NCBI GenBank assembly: GCA_013214705.1
Contig: JABSRZ010000003.1
Coordinates: 837,443-901,442 of the forward strand
Reading direction: 5' to 3'
Source: Hyphomicrobiales bacterium
Lineage (GTDB): Bacteria; Pseudomonadota; Alphaproteobacteria; Rhizobiales; OSC116
Length of the DNA stretch: 64,000 bases
Positions 1-7,951 of the stretch are shown here, piece after piece (the stretch's first letter is position 1; each line of letters opens with the position of its first letter). Under the pieces are notes generated by a model. That model had not been told where the DNA came from and ran no database searches. It was given only the letters and a program-made list of their open reading frames with translations. Position numbers and translations under genes: made by a program.

Positions 1-212
1 TAAAGTCTTTGTCAGAAATGGCGTTACAGTTACAAATAATCATAGGCCTATATAGGTTTAGTTAATAATGATTGTCAATTGCTAGTTGGCATCGTGATTA
101 ACTTATCCATAGTAATTTACTTGGGATTAAACATGCCGATTGTGACAGGCAGTTTTAGCGAGCCGAAATTAAAAATTTTAACTGGTAATTATCAATGATT
201 TGAAAAAGAAAA

Positions 213-289
213 TGGTACAGTTAGCGGGGCTCGAACCTGCGACCTCCTGGTCCACAACCAGGCGCTCTAACCAACTGAGCTATAACTGC
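213..289 (-). tRNA. tRNA-His (anticodon GTG)
   Basis: The minus strand folds into a complete 77-nt cloverleaf. It has a 7-bp acceptor stem, a D arm, a 5-bp anticodon stem around loop TTGTGGA (anticodon GTG, histidine), a 5-nt variable region, a T arm with loop TTCGAGC and a genome-encoded CCA (complement of 213-215). Position 1 is G, paired as G:U with U72, and the discriminator is A73. The base before position 1 is T, so no G-1 is encoded. The canonical bacterial G-1:C73 pair is therefore absent, as described for the Rhizobiales/Rhodobacterales/Caulobacterales group with its divergent HisRS. The third pair of the T stem is an A-C mismatch. Confidence 0.96.
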
Positions 290-482
290 ACAAAACTGGT
301 GATAGGCTCACCAAGGTTGGGATTGTTTAGACCCTTAATAATCAATTTGCAAGTAAGATTGTAATTTCTCCCATAAAGATTGTGCAAATATGTATATTTT
401 GTTTATTAATTGGCGCTGGCTTTTCTTTTGAGCCAAAATATGGTTTGATACAGATCAGATTAATTCAGAAATTGAGAGCATT

Positions 483-698
483 ATGGGCATTAATTCTTCG
501 CATAACCTAGTGGCAGATTTACAATTAGGCTCGACCTCCGATGGTTTGGTGCGCATTTATGTCATTGGCGAAGACATCGACCTGCCAATGGATTTCGAAC
601 CCGATGAAGCCCGTGAAATTGCTGCCGAATTGCTGAGCGCTGCAGATGAGGCTGAACAAATAACCAAACAGAACCGTAAAAAGGGCAAAAAAAAGTAG
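483..698 (+). CDS. Small conserved protein, DUF6324-like
   Basis: A 71-aa acidic protein with a strongly basic tail (KKGKKK). It has no signal peptide or membrane segment. The pattern VADLQLG...VRIYV...LPMDFEPDEA looks like a short alphaproteobacterial family of unknown function that I associate with the name DUF6324; that assignment is from memory. The ATG is preceded by a GAGAG-like ribosome site. It stands alone, about 170 bases before the sensor kinase on the same strand. No function can be assigned. Confidence 0.72.
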   Translation: MGINSSHNLVADLQLGSTSDGLVRIYVIGEDIDLPMDFEPDEAREIAAELLSAADEAEQITKQNRKKGKKK

Positions 699-873
699 TA
701 TTAATGACTTAAGTAATTGATTTTTATATTATGTATTGATCTTAACTATGTTTATAAACCTTTCTTTACGCCGGTGGTTATATCTGATTAATTAAAACTT
801 TACCTAGTTTGTAAAATAATTTTTGTTTAGAATGAAATGAGTAGCTTAAGCGTTCTGAAAGATGAGTTGAGTG

Positions 874-3800
874 ATGAGTATTGGCCAGCCGAGCAATTTA
901 AATAATTTGATAGATATTGAAAGCAATCTCTACAAATTAACCATACCCGCTTGGGTGTGGGATGCTGACCGAAATCGGATTATTTCGGCCAATGGACATG
1001 CGGTTAAATTTTGGAATGAACTCAGCGTTTTAGACCTTATCGACACTGTTTTTGGCATGTCGCACCCGGTTAGCTTCCAATTTTCCAACGCGATAAATTA
1101 TTTAAAAGCTGCCCCACACTGCATCAGCGTCGCGGTGGATTTTAGCGCCATAAATGTGCCTGGGGGTGTGCCCGGACATGTGAATGGGCCGACCGATTGC
1201 CAATTTTCGCGGCTGCCCGCTGCCGATGGCCGCAATATAATATTGATGAAAATAGCCGATGAGGCGGACATTGCACCACAAGCCACCACCGAGCCAGAAA
1301 TTCTTTCGGCAACTTTAGAAGCCGATGATATGGTGGCTAAAATGCTCGACAATTCGCCGGTTGCGTTGGCACTGTTTGACAGCCAAGGGCGGTTTAATTA
1401 TGCCAACAAACAATGCCAACAAATTTTTGCAAATTCGGCAGATCAATTTGTAGAACCCAATTCACTGGCAGATTGGTTTGTCGATGATGAGAATAAATTG
1501 GACTCGCCCGGTTCAACCGCTCAAAACTTAATCGAAAAATGCATAAAATATAACATCGCCAACATAAGTGTAAAAATAGACACAGCTTTTGGTGCGCGCA
1601 TGCATAGCATCATCGCCAAATCTTTTGCCATCAAACCATTTGATGATGGCAGCCAATATATATTGGTATATATGCGCGATGTGGCAGATGAGCGACATTA
1701 TGAACAAATTTTAATCGACCGGATTTCGAAACTTGAACAGCTCACCCAATTGGGCAGTGATTTTTTCTTTATTTTGGATAAAAATTTGAATTTTGTGCAA
1801 GTTAGCGGTAATTTTGAACAATTAACTGGCTATGCCACCGCCGATTTGCTTGGCCGAACATGGCAAGATGTTGCCACAAGTTTTAATTTAGACCCAAGGG
1901 GTGTGGCATCAGCGCATTTTGCCGACCAAACTTCATTTGACTATTTAAACGTCGAATGGCCGCTTAAAAATTCAAGTGGCAAATTATCGCTATCATGGCG
2001 CGGTCGGTCTATTTTTGAGCAACAACAAGATGAAAAATTATTTGTAGGTAGTTTTGTGGCGGCATTTGAACGCAAAGCCGACACCGCGCAACCTTTGCCA
2101 GCCGATGGCGCGGCCGAGTTAGACGCGGCTATAGACGATAAATTTGCCACCACCCACCAGACCAGCAAACCTTATGAGTTAGAGGCACTGGTCGGGGCAT
2201 TGTCGGCAGTCGGTGCAGCGTCAGGGGGCGGCGCTATAACTCATGTGAATGAGCAAACCATTAGCCACAAAACGGCCGCACCGGAAAATGTGGCTAAAAC
2301 CGCTGAACCTGTGGTTAAACCGGTAGAGACAATTGTTGAGCCGCCTAAGAACATTGTTGAACCGCCAAAGACAATTGTTAAAACCATTGTTCCCAGCTAT
2401 CAGCCAGAGCCCGAAATAATTACGCCAACGCCGCCCAAAGTGGAAGTGGTGAAACCGGCACCAACACCGCCACAACCGGATTTGGTCGAAAAAGTTGAAC
2501 GCGTTATATTGCCGCCCATAAAAACATTGGTTGAGCCAACAGCAGAACCGGAAAAAAGAGCAGCCAAACCGCTTGCGGTTACCGAACAGGTGATGGTCGA
2601 AAAAATTGCGGTTGAAGAAGTTGTCGTTGAAGAGTTTGTGGCTGAGAAACCAGTTGTAGAGCAGCCAATTGTTGAAGCTACAATTGTTGAAGATGAAATT
2701 ATCAAAGCCGTGATGGCTGAACTGCCGACAACGACAACACTTGTTGTCGAGCAAGTTGCTGAACCGACCCCTGCTGAACCTACTGAGGCTAAAACCGAAA
2801 TAACCACACATGATGTCGAACAGAAAACAGATGACATTGCGTTTGCCGCTCAACAAACAAATTTAAGCGACAATGAAGCGGTGAATTTTGCAAACTTAGC
2901 CGAAGCTTTGGCAGATTCTGAACAGGCCGAACCCGTAACTACCAAGAATATTGTTATAGATGACATGGTTGCTGAAGATGATGTTGTTCCTGAAGATGGC
3001 GTTGTTCCTGAAGATGACATTGTTGTCGAAGATGATGATGCGGTTACATTGGCAGATAATATTGTGCCAGCATTTGGGGCGACCAAAGAAAATATTGCCA
3101 AATTTGGCCGTAGTGAAATTGATATATTTAGAATGGTGTTAGACCAAACGCCGATAATGGCCGCCATAACCAGCTTGCCCACGCAAGATATTATTTATAC
3201 CTTATTCGCCAATAAACAATTTCTGCTATATCTCGGCATCATAGACCATAAACATCAAGATATTTCGGCGTTAGAATATACAAATCTATTGTCAGTTGAA
3301 TCTATGGAACTGCTGCACGGGCTCAAAGATGAATTTGGCGACACCCCTGTAGATAGAGAAATTAGCTTTTTGGTTGATGGCAATAAAACTTATTATAACG
3401 CCAAAATAAATAAAATAAAATGGCAAGATGACTGGGCTTTGCAGTTTATTTTGAGCCCGGTTGTCGAGCTTAAGCTACCCAAACTAGCTGAAAATGATGC
3501 CACTATAAATGACATTGTTAACGACAATATAAAAACCGATGCTGAGCCGGTGGCTGCGCCAAACCGGATGCAAACCGCAGATATTTTACAATTCTCATTA
3601 GATGGACAGGCGTTTATAGACGAAAACCAAGTGATATTGTCTTGCAACCAAAAATTGGCCGAATTGGTAGATGTTGACACTATATCACACATTATTGGCA
3701 AACCAATAGATGCCATAATTGCACCTGAGCAGGTGAGCGCATTTAACGACTATCTATTTTCAGTACTGCAAGATGAAGCCAAAAACTTAACTCTGGATGG

Positions 3801-4692
3801 CTTAGAGGTTGAGTTATTAAACAAAAATAGTGGCTCACGTGCTGCCTATTTGCACATTCAACGGCTAAAATCTGAGGATGCAAAATATTTGCCATCACGC
3901 ATTTTGGTTAGCTTGCGCGATGTGAGTGAGTTTAAAAACAAAGAAGCCAAACTACGCGATGCCAAAGAGCAGGCCGAGTTAGAGAACCAACAAAAATCTG
4001 GTTTCTTGGCCCGCATCAGCCACGAATTGCGCACGCCTTTGAATGCCATCATTGGTTTTTCGGATGTGATGAGCAATGAAAAATTCGGCCCACTAGAAAA
4101 CAATCGTTACAAAGGTTACGCTCATGATATCAACGAAAGTGGCGCACATTTATTGAGCTTAATTAACGATTTACTAGATTTATCAAAAGTTGAAGCTGGC
4201 AAAGTTGAGCTTAATTTTAAGGCGTTAGATTTAGAGCCATTAATCATTCAAGCCGTGGCGCTCATGCAGCCAATGGCCGATAAAAAACGCATCATCATCC
4301 GCACCTCTATTTCATCCACTTTGCCGCAAATTGTGGCAGATACCCGCTCTATCCGCCAAATATTGCTTAACCTATTGTCAAATTCTATTAAATATTCTAA
4401 CTCCGGCAGCCAAGTTATCTTGAGCGCTTTGTTAAATGAAGATGGCGAAGTGATTATTAGGGTGCGAGATACCGGTATCGGCATGAATGAAAACCAATTA
4501 AAAACCGCGATGGAACCGTTTAAAACTTTGGATATGGCGAATATGGCCGAAAACCAAAGCACTGGGTTGGGCCTGCCGTTGGCCAAAGCTTTGGCCGAGG
4601 CAAACCGTGCCGAATTTACCATCGAGAGCGCAGTTAGCGCCGGCACTTTGGTGCAAATTAGCTTCCCGACCACGCGGGTATTAGATACCTAA
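874..4692 (+). CDS. Large cytoplasmic PAS sensor histidine kinase, DivJ/PleC/PdhS-like
   Basis: About 1272 aa with no convincing membrane segment, so probably cytoplasmic. PAS-like segments start near residues 159, 291, 751 and 905. Residues ~413-740 are a low-complexity linker rich in Val, Pro and Glu. The C-terminus is a complete transmitter: HisKA with SHELRTPLNAIIGF (phosphoacceptor His near 1051), an N box (NLLSNSIKYS, ~1168), G1 (DTGIGM, ~1200) and G2 (STGLGLPLAKA, ~1230). The stretch FGPLENNRYKGYAHDI after the H box is typical of DivJ/PleC/PdhS kinases that act on DivK in alphaproteobacterial cell-cycle control, so a cell-cycle or polarity role is inferred. No receiver domain is attached and no partner regulator is adjacent. 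A GTG at 871 directly precedes the ATG chosen here. Confidence 0.9.
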   Translation: MSIGQPSNLNNLIDIESNLYKLTIPAWVWDADRNRIISANGHAVKFWNELSVLDLIDTVFGMSHPVSFQFSNAINYLKAAPHCISVAVDFSAINVPGGVPGHVNGPTDCQFSRLPAADGRNIILMKIADEADIAPQATTEPEILSATLEADDMVAKMLDNSPVALALFDSQGRFNYANKQCQQIFANSADQFVEPNSLADWFVDDENKLDSPGSTAQNLIEKCIKYNIANISVKIDTAFGARMHSIIAKSFAIKPFDDGSQYILVYMRDVADERHYEQILIDRISKLEQLTQLGSDFFFILDKNLNFVQVSGNFEQLTGYATADLLGRTWQDVATSFNLDPRGVASAHFADQTSFDYLNVEWPLKNSSGKLSLSWRGRSIFEQQQDEKLFVGSFVAAFERKADTAQPLPADGAAELDAAIDDKFATTHQTSKPYELEALVGALSAVGAASGGGAITHVNEQTISHKTAAPENVAKTAEPVVKPVETIVEPPKNIVEPPKTIVKTIVPSYQPEPEIITPTPPKVEVVKPAPTPPQPDLVEKVERVILPPIKTLVEPTAEPEKRAAKPLAVTEQVMVEKIAVEEVVVEEFVAEKPVVEQPIVEATIVEDEIIKAVMAELPTTTTLVVEQVAEPTPAEPTEAKTEITTHDVEQKTDDIAFAAQQTNLSDNEAVNFANLAEALADSEQAEPVTTKNIVIDDMVAEDDVVPEDGVVPEDDIVVEDDDAVTLADNIVPAFGATKENIAKFGRSEIDIFRMVLDQTPIMAAITSLPTQDIIYTLFANKQFLLYLGIIDHKHQDISALEYTNLLSVESMELLHGLKDEFGDTPVDREISFLVDGNKTYYNAKINKIKWQDDWALQFILSPVVELKLPKLAENDATINDIVNDNIKTDAEPVAAPNRMQTADILQFSLDGQAFIDENQVILSCNQKLAELVDVDTISHIIGKPIDAIIAPEQVSAFNDYLFSVLQDEAKNLTLDGLEVELLNKNSGSRAAYLHIQRLKSEDAKYLPSRILVSLRDVSEFKNKEAKLRDAKEQAELENQQKSGFLARISHELRTPLNAIIGFSDVMSNEKFGPLENNRYKGYAHDINESGAHLLSLINDLLDLSKVEAGKVELNFKALDLEPLIIQAVALMQPMADKKRIIIRTSISSTLPQIVADTRSIRQILLNLLSNSIKYSNSGSQVILSALLNEDGEVIIRVRDTGIGMNENQLKTAMEPFKTLDMANMAENQSTGLGLPLAKALAEANRAEFTIESAVSAGTLVQISFPTTRVLDT
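2332..2394 (+). repeat. 21-bp in-frame tandem repeat in the kinase linker
   Basis: Two near-identical 21-bp units and a third degenerate one encode IVEPPKN, IVEPPKT and IVKTIVP. The period is a multiple of three, so copy-number change would keep the reading frame. Confidence 0.75.
2983..3036 (+). repeat. 18-bp in-frame tandem repeat in the kinase linker
   Basis: Two nearly identical 18-bp units (GTTGTTCCTGAAGATG followed by GC or AC) and a third related unit encode VVPEDG, VVPEDD and IVVEDD. A partial unit lies just upstream. It is a second, independent in-frame repeat in the same acidic linker. Confidence 0.75.
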
Positions 4693-4927
4693 AGCCTGCA
4701 CGATTTTGGCATTATTATGGTTTTTATAATGGTTTGGAAAATAATGTGTAGACCAAGACGACTCTGCTAAAATTCAACATATTTTAAGGCATATTAAAGC
4801 TTAGAGAAACCGTCTTGGAATATATTACACTGCTCTTTGGCATTTCCCCCAAAAGGCCAAGAACACGCACAAAATGCGCTTATTTTATTAACAATTGGTT
4901 AAAAAAAGGCGGTTTCAGCTGCTTTAT

Positions 4928-4945
4928 GTTATACTTATGTATAAC
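4928..4945. other. Perfect 7-bp inverted repeat in a 295-bp gap
   Basis: GTTATAC-TTAT-GTATAAC is a perfect dyad in the gap between the sensor kinase and the convergent mobA-side gene. No T-run follows, so it is not a classical terminator; an operator or a chance palindrome are both possible. The rest of 4693-4987 is AT-rich and shows no gene that I would call. Confidence 0.3.
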
Positions 4946-4987
4946 TCTAACTTAGATTTAGGTGAGTACATCATGCGGTTTACGGCG

Positions 4988-5299
4988 CTATTTATGGCTT
5001 GGTTTGCGCAAATCTATTTCAAATATATAACAAGCGCCGGCTTGCAAAAATAAAATGCCATTTTTAGTCGGTTTGTTGATTAGATATTCTATGGCTAGTC
5101 GGGTCATTTTTAGCGTCAATATACCATCGATTAGATGGGCGCTATTTTGGTCTGTTTCTGTCACTTCAATTCTATAGACAAATGAGCTGCCGTCGGGCAA
5201 GGATACGCTATCGGCCATCAGGCCTTTGGCCAACAAAATAGTCGCTTCTGGTTGCGAAATACGAAATCGTATTTTATTTTTTTCAAATTTTAAATACAT
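4988..5299 (-). CDS. Small conserved protein, DUF7009-like, coupled to mobA
   Basis: A 103-aa protein with alternating short beta-like stretches (KIRFRISQPEAT, SSFVYRIEV, GILTLKMT) and no signal peptide or membrane segment. The start KFEKNKIRFRISQ resembles a small family I know as DUF7009; function unknown. Its ATG lies inside the 3' end of mobA (17-bp overlap), so the two are probably translationally coupled and in one transcript. The coupling suggests a link to molybdenum cofactor use, but that is inference only. Confidence 0.68.
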   Translation of the reverse strand: MYLKFEKNKIRFRISQPEATILLAKGLMADSVSLPDGSSFVYRIEVTETDQNSAHLIDGILTLKMTRLAIEYLINKPTKNGILFLQAGACYIFEIDLRKPSHK

Positions 5300-5855
5300 T
5301 TATCTCAACATTAGGCAAAGCATCAAATTCCTGTTGGGTATTTATATTGGCAAAAGCCGGTCTGTGTCTATCGGGTATTGGTAGTATGTTGGTTGTGTAA
5401 GCATCAATAAACGCCCGCATAGAATAAGTACGGGTCTTATCTTGCGCCAATTTGGCCAGCCCAGCATGCATGTCATCAGATGTTTTTAACAATAGTGGGA
5501 AAATCTCACCTTCAAACCGCGCCACATTGGCGGCTTTTAAACCGGCTAACAAAATTTCAAACACATCGCTGGTCAGCAAAGGCATATCTACCGGGATGAT
5601 GAACCAATATTTAGTTTGAGGGTAGGTCTGCAAGGCTGTATATATGCCGCCAAGCGGTCCTAGATTGGGTGTTATATCGGTTAAGTTTTGGCGGTTATTG
5701 ATATGAATATCGGTTAGGCCAAGCGCGCTAAACTGCCCAACGCTGATATCCAACAAGCTGTTGCCATCATAAATCAGCCCGGCTTTATCGCGCCCCATGC
5801 GGCGCGACGTGCCCGATGCCAAAACCAAACCAGAAATATTTTTCATCTCAACCAT
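5283..5855 (-). CDS. mobA: Molybdenum cofactor guanylyltransferase MobA
   Basis: A 190-aa cytoplasmic nucleotidyltransferase that transfers GMP from GTP to molybdopterin-Mo to make the MGD cofactor used by DMSO-reductase-family enzymes. The N-terminal signature LASGTSRRMGRDKA matches the GTP-binding loop of MobA (LAGGxSxRMGxDKA), with Ser for the second Gly. LGPLGGIYTAL and PVDMPLLTSDV are the further conserved blocks, including the metal-binding Asp. Length is usual for the family. It is first of a two-gene unit with the overlapping small gene; no moa, moe or molybdoenzyme gene is in the window. Two ATGs three codons apart (MVEM) leave the exact start open. Confidence 0.93.
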   Translation of the reverse strand: MVEMKNISGLVLASGTSRRMGRDKAGLIYDGNSLLDISVGQFSALGLTDIHINNRQNLTDITPNLGPLGGIYTALQTYPQTKYWFIIPVDMPLLTSDVFEILLAGLKAANVARFEGEIFPLLLKTSDDMHAGLAKLAQDKTRTYSMRAFIDAYTTNILPIPDRHRPAFANINTQQEFDALPNVEINVFKI

Positions 5856-6007
5856 AAGCCAATATAGCTTGCAAAGGGTTGATTCGTAACAACTGGTTAG
5901 GCTAAAGCCATAACTTGTTGAAAAAAGGCAAAACTGGTATTTAATAACCTCACATATTGTGCCAACATAAACCTATACAGCCAAGCGAAAAGCCTAAGGA
6001 TTTAATT

Positions 6008-6649
6008 ATGAACCACATCTCACTGCAACCTAACCAACAGGCCATCACGCCCAACAAAATAATTTGCGTGGGGCGCAATTATGTGGCGCATATTGAAGAA
6101 TTGGGCAATGAAATTACCCAAGCCATAGCCGAAAATATGGTGTTATTTGGCAAGCCAAATTCAGCCATCGGCCTTGACTTAAATGCTAAGCATGGCGGCT
6201 TGGATGGCGAAGATTTACATTATGAAGCCGAATTGTGCTTTTTAGTGAAAAACCATAAATTTGTCGCCATCGCCATCGGTTTAGATTTAACCAAACGCAA
6301 CCTACAGACCAAATTACGCAACAAAGGCCTGCCGTGGGAGCGCAGCAAAGCCTTTGATGGCTCGGCGTTGTTCAGTGACTTTGTGCCCCTTTCTAACATA
6401 AGCGATGAGCTGAATTTCAGCCTAGAAATTGATGGCAAAACCCGGCAACAAGGCGATGTTGGTTTGATGATTTATAAACCGCAACAGATTTTGGCCGAAA
6501 TCACTAAATTTTGCAGCTTACAAGATGGTGACATTGTTATGACTGGCACACCATCTGGCGTTGGCTTGGTAAATTCGGGCAAAAAATTCGAAGCTAAATT
6601 ATATGATGGCGATCAGCTATTGGTGTCTCAACGATGGTCGGTCAAATAG
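6008..6649 (+). CDS. Fumarylacetoacetate hydrolase (FAH) family protein
   Basis: The ATG at 6008 (213 aa) is chosen over an upstream in-frame start because AAGGA at 5996-6000 sits 7 bases before it and homology begins at KIICVGRNYVAHI. FAH-family enzymes cleave or isomerise beta-diketo acids with a divalent metal. The expected pieces are visible: VGRNY near the start, the metal-binding EAELCFLV (E-x-E), AFDGSALFSDFVP, and GDIVMTGTPSGVG near the end. The size matches single-domain YcgM-type acylpyruvase/fumarylpyruvate hydrolases, but the substrate cannot be read from sequence. Its last 22 bases overlap the convergent gene. Confidence 0.88.
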   Translation: MNHISLQPNQQAITPNKIICVGRNYVAHIEELGNEITQAIAENMVLFGKPNSAIGLDLNAKHGGLDGEDLHYEAELCFLVKNHKFVAIAIGLDLTKRNLQTKLRNKGLPWERSKAFDGSALFSDFVPLSNISDELNFSLEIDGKTRQQGDVGLMIYKPQQILAEITKFCSLQDGDIVMTGTPSGVGLVNSGKKFEAKLYDGDQLLVSQRWSVK

Positions 6650-7311
6650 ATTTCTGTGGTGTCCACAATGACATCCCAATAATCATAAATCTTCTCGCCG
6701 TCTTTAAATTTGGTGATTTTCACCTCATAGGTCAGCAAATTACGGTCAACATCTAGGGCATCGGTGGTCAGGCTGTCATAATAGCCGTCAGTATAGCCAA
6801 TGGCACGCCATTTTCTATCTTCATAACGTATGCGAATTATATGGTACCAGCGCTCGCGAGAGCCGCCAAAAGCTTTGAGTAATATAGAGCCGCGGTTAAT
6901 CTCAAGGCCATCAAAACTGTCGCCAAATGTGCCGCCAAAATCGGCTCTTTCGGCCCAATCATCATTGCTGAATACATGCACAAATGTGCCGTCATTTAGG
7001 CCACCAAATACCAATAATTTGCGCGGCGCGGCATCACTTTCCCACTCGTCGGCAACATTTTGCTCAATATATGGCGCTTTATAGCTGACGGTAAAACGTT
7101 TTACCGTGTGATTTTCGGGCTGATTTTTTTCAATCAGCACCGCGTAATCTGGGGTTTTATCCTCATTTATGCTGCCTTTTGCGGCGGCAAACACATGCCA
7201 ATCATCGGGTATTTGGTCGGTCACGCCTTGCGGCAGATCAATCATTTCGGCGCGGGCGATAGAGGCCGAAAAAAACAAGATTATGATTGTGATTTTAAAA
7301 AATTTGAACAT
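6628..7311 (-). CDS. Exported protein of unknown function
   Basis: 227 aa with an N-terminal signal peptide (FFKITIIILFFSASIARA, probable cleavage after ARA). The mature part is acidic and aromatic, with beta-rich segments such as TPDYAVLIE, KLLVFGGLND and RWYHIIRIRYEDRKWRAIGY. No family was recognised. The patterns loosely recall periplasmic beta-sandwich or propeller proteins that report a measured quantity, but this is weak. The 3' end overlaps the convergent FAH gene, and another small exported gene lies just upstream on the same strand. Confidence 0.75.
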   Translation of the reverse strand: MFKFFKITIIILFFSASIARAEMIDLPQGVTDQIPDDWHVFAAAKGSINEDKTPDYAVLIEKNQPENHTVKRFTVSYKAPYIEQNVADEWESDAAPRKLLVFGGLNDGTFVHVFSNDDWAERADFGGTFGDSFDGLEINRGSILLKAFGGSRERWYHIIRIRYEDRKWRAIGYTDGYYDSLTTDALDVDRNLLTYEVKITKFKDGEKIYDYWDVIVDTTEIYLTDHR

Positions 7312-7353
7312 GCTATTATTTTAAAGGCTAAAAAACCCAATGTCAAAATTTGG

Positions 7354-7740
7354 CTAGAATTTTGTATAAGCGCATCTGAATTTAAAATCTATTTGGCGCA
7401 CCAATTCGTTGGGGCTTATAAATTTCAATTTGTCTTGTTCTACATAGCGTAATTCTTTGTCAAACTCCCAATCGGGGTAAGTTTCAAACATTTTTTTGGT
7501 TAGCCGGTCTAAATAGACGTAATTTTTTTTAAACCGACAATAACAAGTGGCATTATTAGAACCGTTTTTCAAACAGGCAGTTACTTTTTCTTGGGTGTTC
7601 AGTAAAATATTCCGAATGTTGCTTATCACACTGATTTCTTCTTGGCGCTCTAGTTTTCTATAAATGCCGGTTTTGGCAATGGCCTGCTCAACAAATAGGC
7701 AAGCCACCAATATCAACGCTAAAAATTTTAACTTGTTCAT
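7354..7740 (-). CDS. Small exported cysteine-containing protein
   Basis: 128 aa with a signal peptide (KFLALILVACLFVEQAIA). The mature domain contains a cysteine cluster (ACLKNG...ATCYCRF) and a fourth Cys near the C-terminus (FRCAY), suggesting two disulfides in the periplasm; the rest is highly charged and probably helical. Not recognised. It reads in the same direction as the next exported gene, separated by about 40 bases, so the two may be cotranscribed. Confidence 0.7.
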   Translation of the reverse strand: MNKLKFLALILVACLFVEQAIAKTGIYRKLERQEEISVISNIRNILLNTQEKVTACLKNGSNNATCYCRFKKNYVYLDRLTKKMFETYPDWEFDKELRYVEQDKLKFISPNELVRQIDFKFRCAYTKF

Positions 7741-7887
7741 AGACTGCCTTGAGAGGGTAATTGTGCAATATCATCGGGTTAAATCCAAATTTATCCGCAT
7801 TGAATTCAATTTACAATCAGTCAAAAATTTTCAACATTTTGCAGTTAATTTAGGGTTAATGAGCTGCGTCAAATTAGATGAATTGAC

Positions 7888-7916
7888 TTGACAGTTGCAA
7901 TCTGAATGAGCATAAC
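7888..7916 (+). promoter_or_regulatory. Candidate sigma-70 promoter for nadV
   Basis: A perfect -35 hexamer TTGACA (7888-7893) is followed, after exactly 17 bases, by CATAAC (7911-7916, four of six matches to the -10 consensus). It lies 35 bases upstream of the nadV start codon in the only gap available for that gene. Confidence 0.45.
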
Positions 7917-7951
7917 ACGAGTTCCTGATGCAGATTTAAAAGCGATTATTT

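Noticed and set aside
1-212. Left edge of the window examined for a gene or att site next to the tRNA
   Set aside because: AT-rich sequence with only a short ATAGGCCTAT palindrome; no integrase or duplicate of the tRNA 3' end was seen.
2221-2856. Long minus-strand frame (211 aa, Phe/Arg/Cys-rich) inside the sensor kinase
   Set aside because: It is the complement of the repetitive Val/Pro/Glu linker; composition is implausible for a protein and the plus frame carries all domain motifs.
4754-4818. CCAAGACG/CGTCTTGG inverted repeat after the sensor kinase
   Set aside because: The arms are about 50 bases apart with no T-run, so it is a poor terminator and may be chance.
4974-5051. A 25-codon plus-strand frame (starts MRFTALFMAW) preceded by GGTGAG
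   Set aside because: It overlaps the 3' end of the convergent DUF7009-like gene and has no supporting homology; it is probably chance.
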